7,177 nucleotides of DNA, taken from Spirochaetales bacterium (GTDB lineage: Bacteria > Spirochaetota > Spirochaetia > DSM-2461). The position numbers and the translations under genes are program-made. Location: NCBI GenBank assembly GCA_002748225.1, contig PDRU01000006.1, positions 1 through 7,177 of the forward strand, read 5' to 3'. This document shows positions 1 to 5,828 of this stretch, in pieces (the first letter of the stretch is position 1; the number at the start of each line of letters is the position of its first letter). The notes under the pieces were generated by a model that saw nothing but the letters and a program-made list of their open reading frames with translations, did not search any database and was not told where the DNA came from.

Positions 1-134
1 AAAATATTTTGTTTTTCAATTGACAAGACATCATCAAGCGGGCGCACTGAAGTAGAGCCGCAGAATAAAGGCGTTTGTATTTTTTGTTTGTTTTTTATTG
101 TATTAAAATATTCTTTATCGATCTTTTTTTTCAT
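1..134 (-). CDS. Partial unrecognised CDS, N-terminal 44 codons, runs off the left edge
   Basis: Reading leftwards from an ATG at 134, the minus strand stays open for 44 codons to the window edge with no stop. The protein begins MKKKIDKEYFNTIKNKQKIQ and continues with TPLFCGSTSVRPLDDVL. A Shine-Dalgarno core GAGG lies at 141-144, six bases before the ATG, which supports the start. It follows the rpiR-type gene in the same direction after a 116-bp gap with no clear hairpin-plus-U-run terminator, so it could belong to the same transcript. The first 25 codons are very Lys/Asn/Ile rich and AT-rich, unlike the GC-rich genes upstream. The N-terminus is not hydrophobic, so no signal peptide is seen. 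I do not recognise the family from this fragment. That the ORF is real is inferred from the RBS and the absence of stops. Confidence 0.6.
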   Translation of the reverse strand, partial: MKKKIDKEYFNTIKNKQKIQTPLFCGSTSVRPLDDVLSIEKQNI

Positions 135-250
135 GATATTCCTCAAAAAACAGTGCGGCCAGGAGACATCTTAACCAGCCCCTTCTCACCCTTTTTGCCG
201 CTGCCCGCGCCTTACAGACCGCACCCGGGCCAGCCCTCTCCAGAAACCCT

Positions 251-1111
251 TTAGCGCAACCAGCCTTCTCTGGGCTTTCGTATTCTGCGGGTTTTATCCA
301 GATACTCCTTAATACGGGGATACTCCAGACTGGCAATGCGTGTAAAGAGAATATCAATAATATTAAGCTGTGCAATCCGGGAAGAAGCGGCCGCGCTGCG
401 CATACTTGTTTCCGGCGATGAAATCTGAAGCCGTACATCAGCCCGCTCTGCCAGCCTGTTTTTTCCATAGCGGGTAATGGCAATCGTTGCCGCTCCGGAC
501 TGCCGGGCATATTCAAGGATCTCCAGTATTTCCCGTGTTTCTCCCGAATAGGAAATAAATACAGCCGCGTCTTCCGGTGCCAGAATGGTGGCGGCAGCGG
601 CCTGCAGATGTGAATCAGTAAAGGCGTTCGCGTACCGGTTTATACGCACAAATTTCTGCTGGGCATCCTGGGCAATAATGCTGGAAGCACCCATGCCGTA
701 AAAATCAATCCGCCGGGCGCGCCGCAGAATCTCAACCGCCCGCTCCACCTCCTGAAAATCCAGAACCTGCAGTGTATCATCTATGGACTTCTTGTTGTTA
801 TGGGAAATATTCCGGATCAGCGTCTGAAGATCATCGCCCACCTGAATATCGGTGTACTCCGGAACGTCTTCTCTGGTATTCAATGCCGTATCGGAAGCCA
901 GTTTAATGGAGAAATCCCTGTAACCTCCAAAACCAAGGCTTTTACAAAACCGTATAACAGCAGCCTTGGAACCTCCGCTGCGCTCTGCAAGCTCCAAAAT
1001 GGAAAGCCCAACCGAACCCTCGGGATTTTCCAAAATAAATTCGGCCACTTTCCTTTCGGAAGGAGTAAGAAATTCCAAAATTTCCCTGATTTTCAGGATG
1101 CAGCCGTACAC
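251..1111 (-). CDS. RpiR-family transcriptional regulator (HTH plus SIS domain)
   Basis: This is an RpiR-type DNA-binding regulator of 286 residues, the usual family length. The N-terminal domain holds TPSERKVAEFIL (16-27) and a helix-turn-helix at about 37-57 (SILELAERSGGSKAAVIRFC), followed by the typical SLGFGGYRDF. The C-terminal half is a SIS sugar-phosphate isomerase fold: GMGASS at 139-144, SYSGET at 187-192, then an AIT strand and a LAERADVRL segment. In this family the SIS domain binds a phosphorylated sugar. With nagA and GH3 upstream, GlcNAc-6-P, GlcN-6-P or MurNAc-6-P are the likely ligands (inference). I chose GTG at 1111 because a strong AAGGAGG lies at 1120-1126, eight bases upstream, and the protein then starts with the usual KIREILEFLTPSER. 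An ATG at 1177 would add 22 residues without family similarity and lacks this spacing. The gene overlaps the GH3 stop by 19 bp. It appears intact, unlike the two enzymes before it. Confidence 0.93.
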   Translation of the reverse strand: MYGCILKIREILEFLTPSERKVAEFILENPEGSVGLSILELAERSGGSKAAVIRFCKSLGFGGYRDFSIKLASDTALNTREDVPEYTDIQVGDDLQTLIRNISHNNKKSIDDTLQVLDFQEVERAVEILRRARRIDFYGMGASSIIAQDAQQKFVRINRYANAFTDSHLQAAAATILAPEDAAVFISYSGETREILEILEYARQSGAATIAITRYGKNRLAERADVRLQISSPETSMRSAAASSRIAQLNIIDILFTRIASLEYPRIKEYLDKTRRIRKPREGWLR

Positions 1112-2337
1112 AGCACCTTCCTCCTTAAAAACTGCAGCAGCGCTTTCTGCTGCGCGGGGGTATATCCGTAAGCGCACACGGCATTCTCAACACCCGCTAT
1201 ATCGGCATCCCAGGGGTTTCTCAGGGCAACGACACAGTGAGCCGCCGAAACGGAAAGCATTCTCTGAACAAAAGAGCAGATATCTTCATTCAAATAAGCA
1301 TTTTCCAGAAAAAACAGGTTCCTGCGCTTTCCGGCATAACCAAGCAGCCGCTCTTCCTCTTCAGGCAGCGTCCCGGCCGAAAAGAAATGACAACCACACT
1401 GCATTTCCCTGCCCAGAATACGCGCGGCTTCCAGCTCCCGGACATTCACTGTCTGCTCAACCGGAACCTGCCGCTCCATCTCCATGGCAAAGATATTATC
1501 AAAAGACATACCGCCCTTTATATCCGGGCCCTGTTTGACCATTACTACAGCCTTCCGCGCAATATCCTCCGCGGTCCGCAGGCTTTCCGGAAGCCGCAGC
1601 TCTGAAACACCTGCCCGTTGAGCTCCCTCCGGCAAGTCCCTGCGTAAATCAATAAAACGCTGAATACGCTCCCGCGACTCTTCCAGCCGAAGCTGAAGAT
1701 ATTCACTTTCGGAAACAGCCTTCTCCAGAGCCTCAAAAGCACGGCACTGACGCTCCGACCCCTCACAGACGGAAAGCACATCCATTCCAGCCTCAAAAGA
1801 GCGGACAACGGCTTCTTCCAGGGAAACACTGTTCATTACCCCGCCCATATTCAAATCGTCAGCCACCAGTATGCCATCAAAGCCCAGCTGCCCCCGGATA
1901 AAATCCGTCAAAACCTCCCGGGAAAGAGTCACCGGCTCTTCACGGCTTTGCAAAGCCGGAACATACACATGCGTCGGCATCCAGCATGCCGAAGGGATTT
2001 CCCGAAACGGACGGAGATCACGGCTTTCAATTACTGAGCGGCTGTCGTTCAGAACCGGCAGCTTCAGATGCGGATCGTTCTCCACACCGCCCAGTCCCGG
2101 AAAATGCTTCAAGCAGGAGCGCACACCGCTCTCTTCAAGACCGCGGATAAAACTCCGGGCGCAGCGAATAACCATGCCGGTATCCGTTGAAAAACTGCGT
2201 ATGCCAATACCCCTGTTTTGAGGATTACAGTTCACATCAACAACAGGGGCCAGGTTCCAGTCCAGCCCCACAGCGCGCATTTCCCGGCCGATAATCTGCC
2301 CGGCCCGGAAAGCCGCCTGGGCGCCGCCGGTTTCCGC

Positions 2338-2476
2338 GCTTCCGCCCTCTGCACCTTTGCTCTGCGCTTCTGTATTCCACACGCCGCGGGCATGGGAGGG
2401 CACTCCAAGGGCGCCGCCGGCATGGGACACGTACATCTCCGGCCTCGGCCCCTCTCCCCTGTGCCTCGCTCCACAG
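2338..2476 (-). repeat. Diverged direct duplication inside the GH3 expansion
   Basis: Within the GC-rich expansion, the segment at 2476-2435 (first frame) encodes LWSEAQGRGAEAG. The segment at 2382-2338 (second frame) encodes VWNTEAQSKGAEGG. The two start 94 nt apart. Ninety-four is one more than a multiple of three, so a duplication with this spacing would give the frame change that separates the two halves of the gene. A GGCGCCGCCGG 11-mer also recurs, at 2320-2330 and 2410-2420. The similarity was seen by eye and is clearer at the protein than at the DNA level. Convergent low-complexity composition could explain part of it. Confidence 0.5.
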
Positions 2477-2776
2477 CGCGTCTCTCCCCGGCGCTCCGCG
2501 CGCCGGCGGCTCACAAGCCCTCCCCACAGCCATGGCCGGAGGCATCACCGTAAAACCCCGGGTCAGCCGGGTAACCAGCCCCCCTTCCTGATCCACCGCG
2601 AACAAAGGACGCCGCCCCAGAAAAGCCGTAACATCCTCAACAAGACGCAGCACCTGCTCCGGCCCCTCAATATTCCGCCCAAACAGAATAACGGCCATGG
2701 GATTTATCCGTTCCAGAACCTTCCTGGCCTCATCATCCAGAACCGGCCCGGGAAGCCCTATTTTAAAAACATCTCC

Positions 2777-2860
2777 AATTCCGCCCGAACCAGCCGGCCC
2801 TCTGCCAGCGCCCGAACCAATTCCGCCCGAACCGGCCGGCCCTCTGCCGCCGCCCGCAGC
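2777..2860 (-). repeat. Imperfect 42-bp tandem repeat (two copies) in the GH3 leader
   Basis: Two adjacent 42-bp units, 2777-2818 and 2819-2860, both begin AATTCCGCCCGAACC on the plus strand and continue with near-identical GC-rich sequence. They differ mainly in the last 12 bases and at one position near base 16. Since 42 is a multiple of three, the unit encodes a 14-residue repeat containing GRGPAGSGGIG, twice, at about residues 9-32 of the GH3 protein. The segment precedes the conserved start of the GH3 fold (VFKIGLPGP), so it is an N-terminal extension and not part of the barrel. The copies are in frame and do not cause the frameshift further along. Confidence 0.85.
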
Positions 2861-2861
2861 C

Positions 2862-3883
2862 TTACCCATTCTTATACACCTGCCGGCCCTCAACATAACA
2901 GCGGAGCACCTGGAAATCATCATCAAAAACCACAATGTCCGCCCGTTTCCCCGGCAGAATGGCACCCCTCTCCTTCTGAAGATTAAACACCGAAGCGGGA
3001 CTAGCCATACGCAGAGCATCTTCCAGAGGCACACCTTCACCGGCCAGATAACGAACCCCGGCCATCATGGTTAAAGTGGAACCGGCAATAACATCATCCT
3101 TAACACGGTGAAAAACACATCCGTCCAGATACACCTCTTCCCCATTGGCAATCAGAGTACCCCGGGTCTGCATGGCAGGCTTCAGCGCGTCCGTCACCAA
3201 AACAATCTTGTCAACAGGTTTCTCTTTCAGCAGCAGTTTAATCAGGGCCGGATGCACATGAAATCCGTCCGCAATAATTTCACAGGACACCTCCGGATGA
3301 ATAAGAATGGCACCGGCCACCCCCGGATCCCGGTGATGCAGACGCCGCATGGCGTTAAAAAAATGCGTGGAATGAATAATACCGGCCTGCATACCCTCCA
3401 CCATCTGCTCATAAGACGCGTTCGAATGGCCGGCCTGCAGCACAATACCCTTGTTCACGCAGAACAGGGCCAGCTCCCGCATACCCTTCAGCTCCGGAGC
3501 CACCGTCATGGAAATAATGCGCCCTTCCGAAACCTCCCAGAACTCCTCCATAAGCTCCAAATCCGGAAGCCGCAGAAATTCAACCCGCTGAACACCGGCC
3601 TTATGCGGCGAAATAAACGGCCCCTCCAGATGCATCCCCAGAATGGAAGCCCCTTTTTCCTACCCACCCCTTCAATCCCGTGAATATGAGAATCTATAAA
3701 ACCCGGAGCCACACAAGCTCCATTCAAATCAATAATCTCGGCAGTCCCGGGAACAGCCCATTTACGAAAGCGCGCGTCGCTCATTACATCGCGGATACAG
3801 CCGTCCTCAATAATAACCGAGCTGCTCTCCAGAACCGTAATTCCCGTATATACAACCGCGTTTGTCAGGCAGATAACAGACAT
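2862..3883 (-). pseudogene. nagA: N-acetylglucosamine-6-phosphate deacetylase, internally deleted and frameshifted
   Basis: NagA deacetylates GlcNAc-6-P to GlcN-6-P in the cytoplasm. ATG at 3883 is preceded by AAGGGG at 3889-3894, five bases away. The first frame gives an amidohydrolase N-terminus ending in APGFIDSHIHGIEGVG, with metal-site histidines H66 and H68. A second frame continues ILGMHLEGPFISPHKAG (metal-ligand Glu), QAGHSNASYEQM (His), STHFFNAM (His), ADGFHVHP, LVTDALKPAM (catalytic Asp) and the closing GKRADIVVFDDDF. Between HxH and HLEGP the family normally has about 70 residues; here there are about 19. So about 150 nt, covering an early barrel strand, is missing at about 3657-3672 and the frame changes there. 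Everything else is well conserved, so the loss looks recent or artefactual. The TAA at 2862 overlaps the GH3 start by 8 bp. No nagB is visible. Confidence 0.9.
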
Positions 3884-3943
3884 GTGAACCCCTTGCCCGT
3901 AATTCTCCACGATAAACAATAATTTTGTCCACTCTTCTTTCGG

Positions 3944-3956
3944 GGTTCTTTGAACC
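3944..3956. promoter_or_regulatory. Second short palindrome in the nagA leader
   Basis: GGTTCTTTGAACC is a perfect dyad with 5-bp arms around TTT. It lies 61 bp upstream of the nagA ATG, about where transcription from the weak promoter candidate at 3967-3995 would begin. It could be a second operator half-site region or a chance dyad in short intergenic DNA. Confidence 0.25.
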
Positions 3957-3990
3957 GGGGTACTTCTTATAACCTGGGCGGCCCCGACCA

Positions 3991-4007
3991 CTAAATTTGT
4001 AATTTAG
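3991..4007. promoter_or_regulatory. Perfect palindrome upstream of nagA, candidate RpiR operator
   Basis: CTAAATTTGTAATTTAG has perfect 7-bp arms around TGT and is AT-rich inside a very GC-rich flank. It lies 108 bp upstream of the nagA ATG. On the minus strand it overlaps a weak candidate -35 (TTTAGT, 3990-3995) placed 17 bp before a candidate -10 (TTATAA, 3967-3972). RpiR-family regulators bind AT-rich dyads near the promoters of the operons they belong to, so control by the regulator encoded at 251-1111 is a reasonable inference. The site was not matched to a known consensus. Confidence 0.4.
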
Positions 4008-4042
4008 CGGCCGGGCCGGGCTATCCATTTCAATGGCTCATA

Positions 4043-4085
4043 CCCGCTGCCTGTTCCGGCTCCGTCCCCTCCGCCGGGCAGCGGG
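4043..4085. repeat. 9-bp inverted repeat downstream of the DUF1566 gene
   Basis: CCCGCTGCC (4043-4051) and GGCAGCGGG (4077-4085) are perfect reverse complements with a 25-nt loop. A second small dyad, CCATTTCAATGG, follows at 4025-4036. They lie 52 and more bases beyond the lipoprotein stop on the minus strand. Neither is followed by a U-run, so this is not a classical intrinsic terminator, but the pair may still form transcript-end structure. The rest of the 3884-4137 gap holds no gene I can support. Confidence 0.4.
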
Positions 4086-4137
4086 CGCCATTTCCATTCC
4101 TATCCCTTCCGCGTTTTCCCTTGAGAATACTGTTTAA

Positions 4138-4755
4138 TTAAAAAGCTCTTACAGGACGAACCCGTGCGTCCTCCAGTTTATCTTTTTCTTCCTGTTCACC
4201 GGAACCAAAAGACTGGGCACACGCGTTATTGAGATCCGCCTCCGACGACGACCAGTAAAACGAGGAATTAAATCCTCCAACAGCATCTTTGTTAATATAC
4301 AGTTTATTCAGCTCATCCTGTGACGGCAGATACCAGTCATCGTAAACACCCGTACCTGTATCCGGATTAGTAAAATCAAGACAGCATTGTGCCGCGTAAA
4401 ATCCGGGATCCGGAACTGAATTATAAAAAATTACTATATCTTCCGTATTGGCCTCTCCGGTGTTCAGTGCAGTATCCGTTATCCCGGAAAACAGCGCCTC
4501 ATCTCCGGGTATCCAGGGTACGCCCAGACTCGAACCCGCATTCAAATCAGCAGCTGCCGCTATAAGCCCGTGGCACTCGCCTGCCACATAACCGGCATCA
4601 CCGGGTTGCAAAACATAAGCGACAACCCCGCCCTGATAATCCGAGCCGACAGGCAGTGACAACGCCCTCTCAGGGCTCACGCCTTCCATCTTACAGCCAA
4701 CTGTCAATGCCGTTAAAATACACAGACCTGCAATAATGATCTTTCTCTTGTTCAT
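4138..4755 (-). CDS. Probable lipoprotein with C-terminal DUF1566 (Lcl-type) domain
   Basis: This is a 205-residue protein. It starts MNKRKIIIAGLCILTALTVG and then has Cys21. Basic residues, a hydrophobic stretch and TVGC form a relaxed lipobox of the kind accepted in spirochaetes, so membrane anchoring is likely. The middle carries YQGGVVAYVLQPGDAGYVAG and HGLIAAAADLNAGSSLGVPW. The C-terminal 66 residues are the typical module: DWYLPSQDELNKLY, VGGF, FYWSSSEA and the final VRPVRAF. Such proteins occur in many copies in Treponema-like genomes. Their function is not established; surface or adhesin-like roles are only suggested by the fold. ATG at 4755 has AGAGGT at 4761-4766, five bases upstream. 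An in-frame opening extends up into the tRNA genes but is excluded by this RBS and signal peptide. The gene is divergent from the tRNA-led transcript and separated from nagA by 254 bp. Confidence 0.88.
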   Translation of the reverse strand: MNKRKIIIAGLCILTALTVGCKMEGVSPERALSLPVGSDYQGGVVAYVLQPGDAGYVAGECHGLIAAAADLNAGSSLGVPWIPGDEALFSGITDTALNTGEANTEDIVIFYNSVPDPGFYAAQCCLDFTNPDTGTGVYDDWYLPSQDELNKLYINKDAVGGFNSSFYWSSSEADLNNACAQSFGSGEQEEKDKLEDARVRPVRAF

Positions 4756-4868
4756 AGAGTACCTCTGGTAATTGTTGCTGGTTTCCATGCCGCTGCATGA
4801 TAAAGACATTTTGTAATAATCAAAAATATAGCACGTTTTTTTTAAACAACTGTTTTTTTTCAAAAAAA

Positions 4869-4886
4869 GCTGCAAATTAATGCAGC
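4869..4886. repeat. 18-bp dyad between the lipoprotein gene and the tRNA genes
   Basis: GCTGCAAATTAATGCAGC has 6-bp arms around AATTAA. It is preceded on the plus strand by T- and A-tracts (4839-4868). It lies 114 bp upstream of the lipoprotein ATG and 45 bp upstream of the tRNA promoter -35. It could be an operator for either divergent transcript. The A/T-rich tract at 4825-4868 probably holds the lipoprotein promoter (TATATT near 4827-4832 on the minus strand), but I found no well-spaced -35. Confidence 0.3.
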
Positions 4887-4930
4887 AAACCAGGAAAGCT
4901 GCCGCTGACACACGCAAACAATACACTCTC

Positions 4931-4959
4931 TTGACCCCGCCACCCCAAATCCCTAAAAT
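4931..4959 (+). promoter_or_regulatory. Sigma70-type promoter for the tRNA-led transcript
   Basis: TTGACC (4931-4936) and TAAAAT (4954-4959) are separated by exactly 17 bp. Each differs from the consensus hexamer at one position. Transcription would start near 4966, a few bases before the mature tRNA-Pro 5' end at 4970, which leaves a very short leader for RNase P to remove. Confidence 0.8.
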
Positions 4960-4969
4960 TGCACCACGC

Positions 4970-5042
4970 CGGAATGTAGCCCAGCGGCTAGGGCACCTGC
5001 TTTGGGAGCAGGAGATCGGAGGTTCGAGTCCTCTCATTCCGA
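4970..5042 (+). tRNA. tRNA-Pro (anticodon TGG)
   Basis: The 73-nt cloverleaf has acceptor arms CGGAATG (4970-4976) and CATTCCG (5035-5041) with discriminator A5042. The D arm is TAGCCCAGCGGCTAGGGCA. The anticodon stem CCTGC/GCAGG encloses the loop TTTGGGA, with anticodon TGG at 5003-5005. The T arm GGTTCGAGTCC is typical. CCA is not encoded, so it must be added after transcription. The tRNA-Arg gene follows after five bases, so the two are surely co-transcribed. Confidence 0.97.
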
Positions 5043-5047
5043 CTCCT

Positions 5048-5121
5048 GCGTCCTTAGCTCAGCTGGATAGAGCATCGGCCTTCTAAGCCGAGGGTCACAG
5101 GTTCGAATCCTGTAGGACGTG
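5048..5121 (+). tRNA. tRNA-Arg (anticodon TCT)
   Basis: The 74-nt cloverleaf has acceptor arms GCGTCCT (5048-5054) and AGGACGT (5114-5120), with a G-U first pair and discriminator G5121. The D arm is TAGCTCAGCTGGATAGAGCA. The anticodon stem TCGGC/GCCGA encloses CTTCTAA, with anticodon TCT at 5082-5084, which reads AGA/AGG arginine codons. The T arm is CAGGTTCGAATCCTG. CCA is not encoded. Its 3' end is 11 bases before the start codon of the next protein gene. Confidence 0.97.
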
Positions 5122-5132
5122 CTAATTTCAAA

Positions 5133-5768
5133 ATGATTGAATACATTGTACCGGGCAACATCGATCACCGTATTCTCCAGAGAGCCGCTGAACACTTGAA
5201 AAGCGGCCGTCTGGTGGCCCATCCCACCGACACCAGCTGGCACATCAGCTGTGCCGCCTCTTCAGCAAACGGCATTGAAGCACTCAAAAAACTCAAAGCC
5301 GGAGCAAAAGCCTACCTCTTTACCCTGCTGGCCGACGACATATCCCAGGCATCTTCCATAGCGGAAATTTCCACGTCCCAGTACAAAATTATTCACCGTC
5401 TGGCGCCCGGGCCCTATGTTTTTGTCCTGACCGCCCGGAGAAAACTGGAAAAACTCACCGGAATGAAACGCCGGGAAGTGGGCATCCGCCTTCCCTCCGA
5501 TCCCGTGTCGCGGGCCCTCATTCACACCCTTCAGGAACCCCTTTTCTCCATTACCGCCGCCCGCAGCATGGATAATCAAAATCTGTGGACAGCGGAATTC
5601 GCCGAAGAGAACCTGTTTGAAATGGGCTGGGAACTGGAAGACATACCTGCTCTGGCCTGCATTCTGGACAGCGGGGACCCCCTGGACAAACATCTTACCA
5701 CCGTTCTAAACCTTACAGGAGGAGAATTTACAACTATCCGCCAGGGCGTGGGTCCATCCCCCTTCTGA
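5133..5768 (+). CDS. Sua5/YciO/YrdC-family protein, YciO-like
   Basis: This is a 211-residue single-domain member of the YrdC fold, which binds nucleotide and, in TsaC/Sua5, makes threonylcarbamoyl-AMP for tRNA t6A. Visible motifs are GRLVAHPTDTSWHISC (25-40), LFTLLADDIS, a LAPGPYVFVL strand typical of the family's PGPYT/F segment, VGIRLPSDPVSRALI, EPLFSITAA and the closing TTVLNLTGGEFTTIRQGVG. Length and N-terminal layout match YciO better than TsaC. The KxR...KP substrate loop reads KKLKAGAKAYLFTLL, so the conserved Arg and the KP pair are absent; TsaC activity is doubtful and function is open. The start at 5133 fits the family N-terminus, but GCTAATTTCAAA before it contains no Shine-Dalgarno. 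The gene starts 11 nt after tRNA-Arg and is probably transcribed from the tRNA promoter. The thioesterase follows after 60 bp. Confidence 0.87.
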   Translation: MIEYIVPGNIDHRILQRAAEHLKSGRLVAHPTDTSWHISCAASSANGIEALKKLKAGAKAYLFTLLADDISQASSIAEISTSQYKIIHRLAPGPYVFVLTARRKLEKLTGMKRREVGIRLPSDPVSRALIHTLQEPLFSITAARSMDNQNLWTAEFAEENLFEMGWELEDIPALACILDSGDPLDKHLTTVLNLTGGEFTTIRQGVGPSPF

Positions 5769-5828
5769 GAGCTTTCCGGCACTCGCTTACCCCTTGATTT
5801 TTCAACCCTCTCAATCTAAATTCAACAC

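Larger units (their letters stand above)
1093..2869 (-). pseudogene. NagZ-like GH3 beta-N-acetylhexosaminidase, frameshifted with a GC-rich internal expansion
   Basis: The product resembles cytoplasmic beta-N-acetylglucosaminidases of glycoside hydrolase family 3, which release GlcNAc from muropeptides or chito-oligomers. No signal peptide is seen. The first frame (2869 to about 2522) encodes a Gly/Ala-rich leader, then VFKIGLPGPVLDDEARKVL, ILFGRNIEGPEQV and AVDQEGGLVTRL. The second frame (from about 2316 to 1093) encodes AGQIIGREMRAVGLDWNLAP, the catalytic His loop KHFPGLGGVENDPHLKLP (usual DSH reads DPH, with Asp and His kept), the nucleophile motif VADDLNMGG, and a C-terminal GH3 domain. 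The two frames are joined by about 205 nt of GC-rich low-complexity sequence where about 10 codons are normal, with a net shift of +1 (or -2). ATG at 2869 overlaps the nagA TAA as ATGGGTAA, with AGGTG at 2877-2881 as a plausible RBS. As read the gene cannot make the full enzyme; an assembly error is an alternative. Confidence 0.85.

Noticed and set aside
20..48. TTGACA at 20-25 on the plus strand as a promoter
   Set aside because: No acceptable -10 lies 16-18 bp downstream, and the position is inside the minus-strand partial gene.
135..250. Terminator between the rpiR-type gene and the partial gene, using GTGCGGTC/GGCCGCAC before a run of T
   Set aside because: The stem would need a loop of about 60 nt and a G-U pair, and the T-run belongs to the next gene's RBS region. 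It is not a convincing intrinsic terminator.
115..516. Minus-strand 133-codon ORF overlapping the 3' end of the rpiR-type gene
   Set aside because: It runs out of frame over conserved SIS-domain codons and has no family motifs. It is a shadow.
1237..1605. Plus-strand ORF opposite the GH3 C-terminal domain
   Set aside because: The minus strand carries recognisable GH3 sequence here. The plus ORF has no motif or RBS.
2317..2521. Programmed ribosomal frameshift in the GH3 gene
   Set aside because: No slippery heptamer with a following structure is evident. The extra low-complexity sequence explains the frame change better.
2357..2986. Long plus-strand ORF of 209 codons opposite the GH3 gene
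   Set aside because: It is Pro/Arg/Ser-rich antisense sequence created by the GC-rich coding strand, with no RBS or recognisable domain.
3506..3991. Reading nagA as one 161-residue protein starting upstream at 3991
   Set aside because: AAGGGG and the amidohydrolase N-terminus place the start at 3883. After HIHGIEGVG this frame leaves family similarity and reads through the shifted second half.
4138..5037. 299-residue version of the DUF1566 protein starting inside the tRNA region
   Set aside because: Its N-terminal extension is antisense to tRNA-Pro. The RBS and lipoprotein signal sit at 4755.
4970..5121. tRNA genes as an attachment site for an integrated element
   Set aside because: I saw no direct repeat of a tRNA 3' end elsewhere in the window and no integrase or phage gene.
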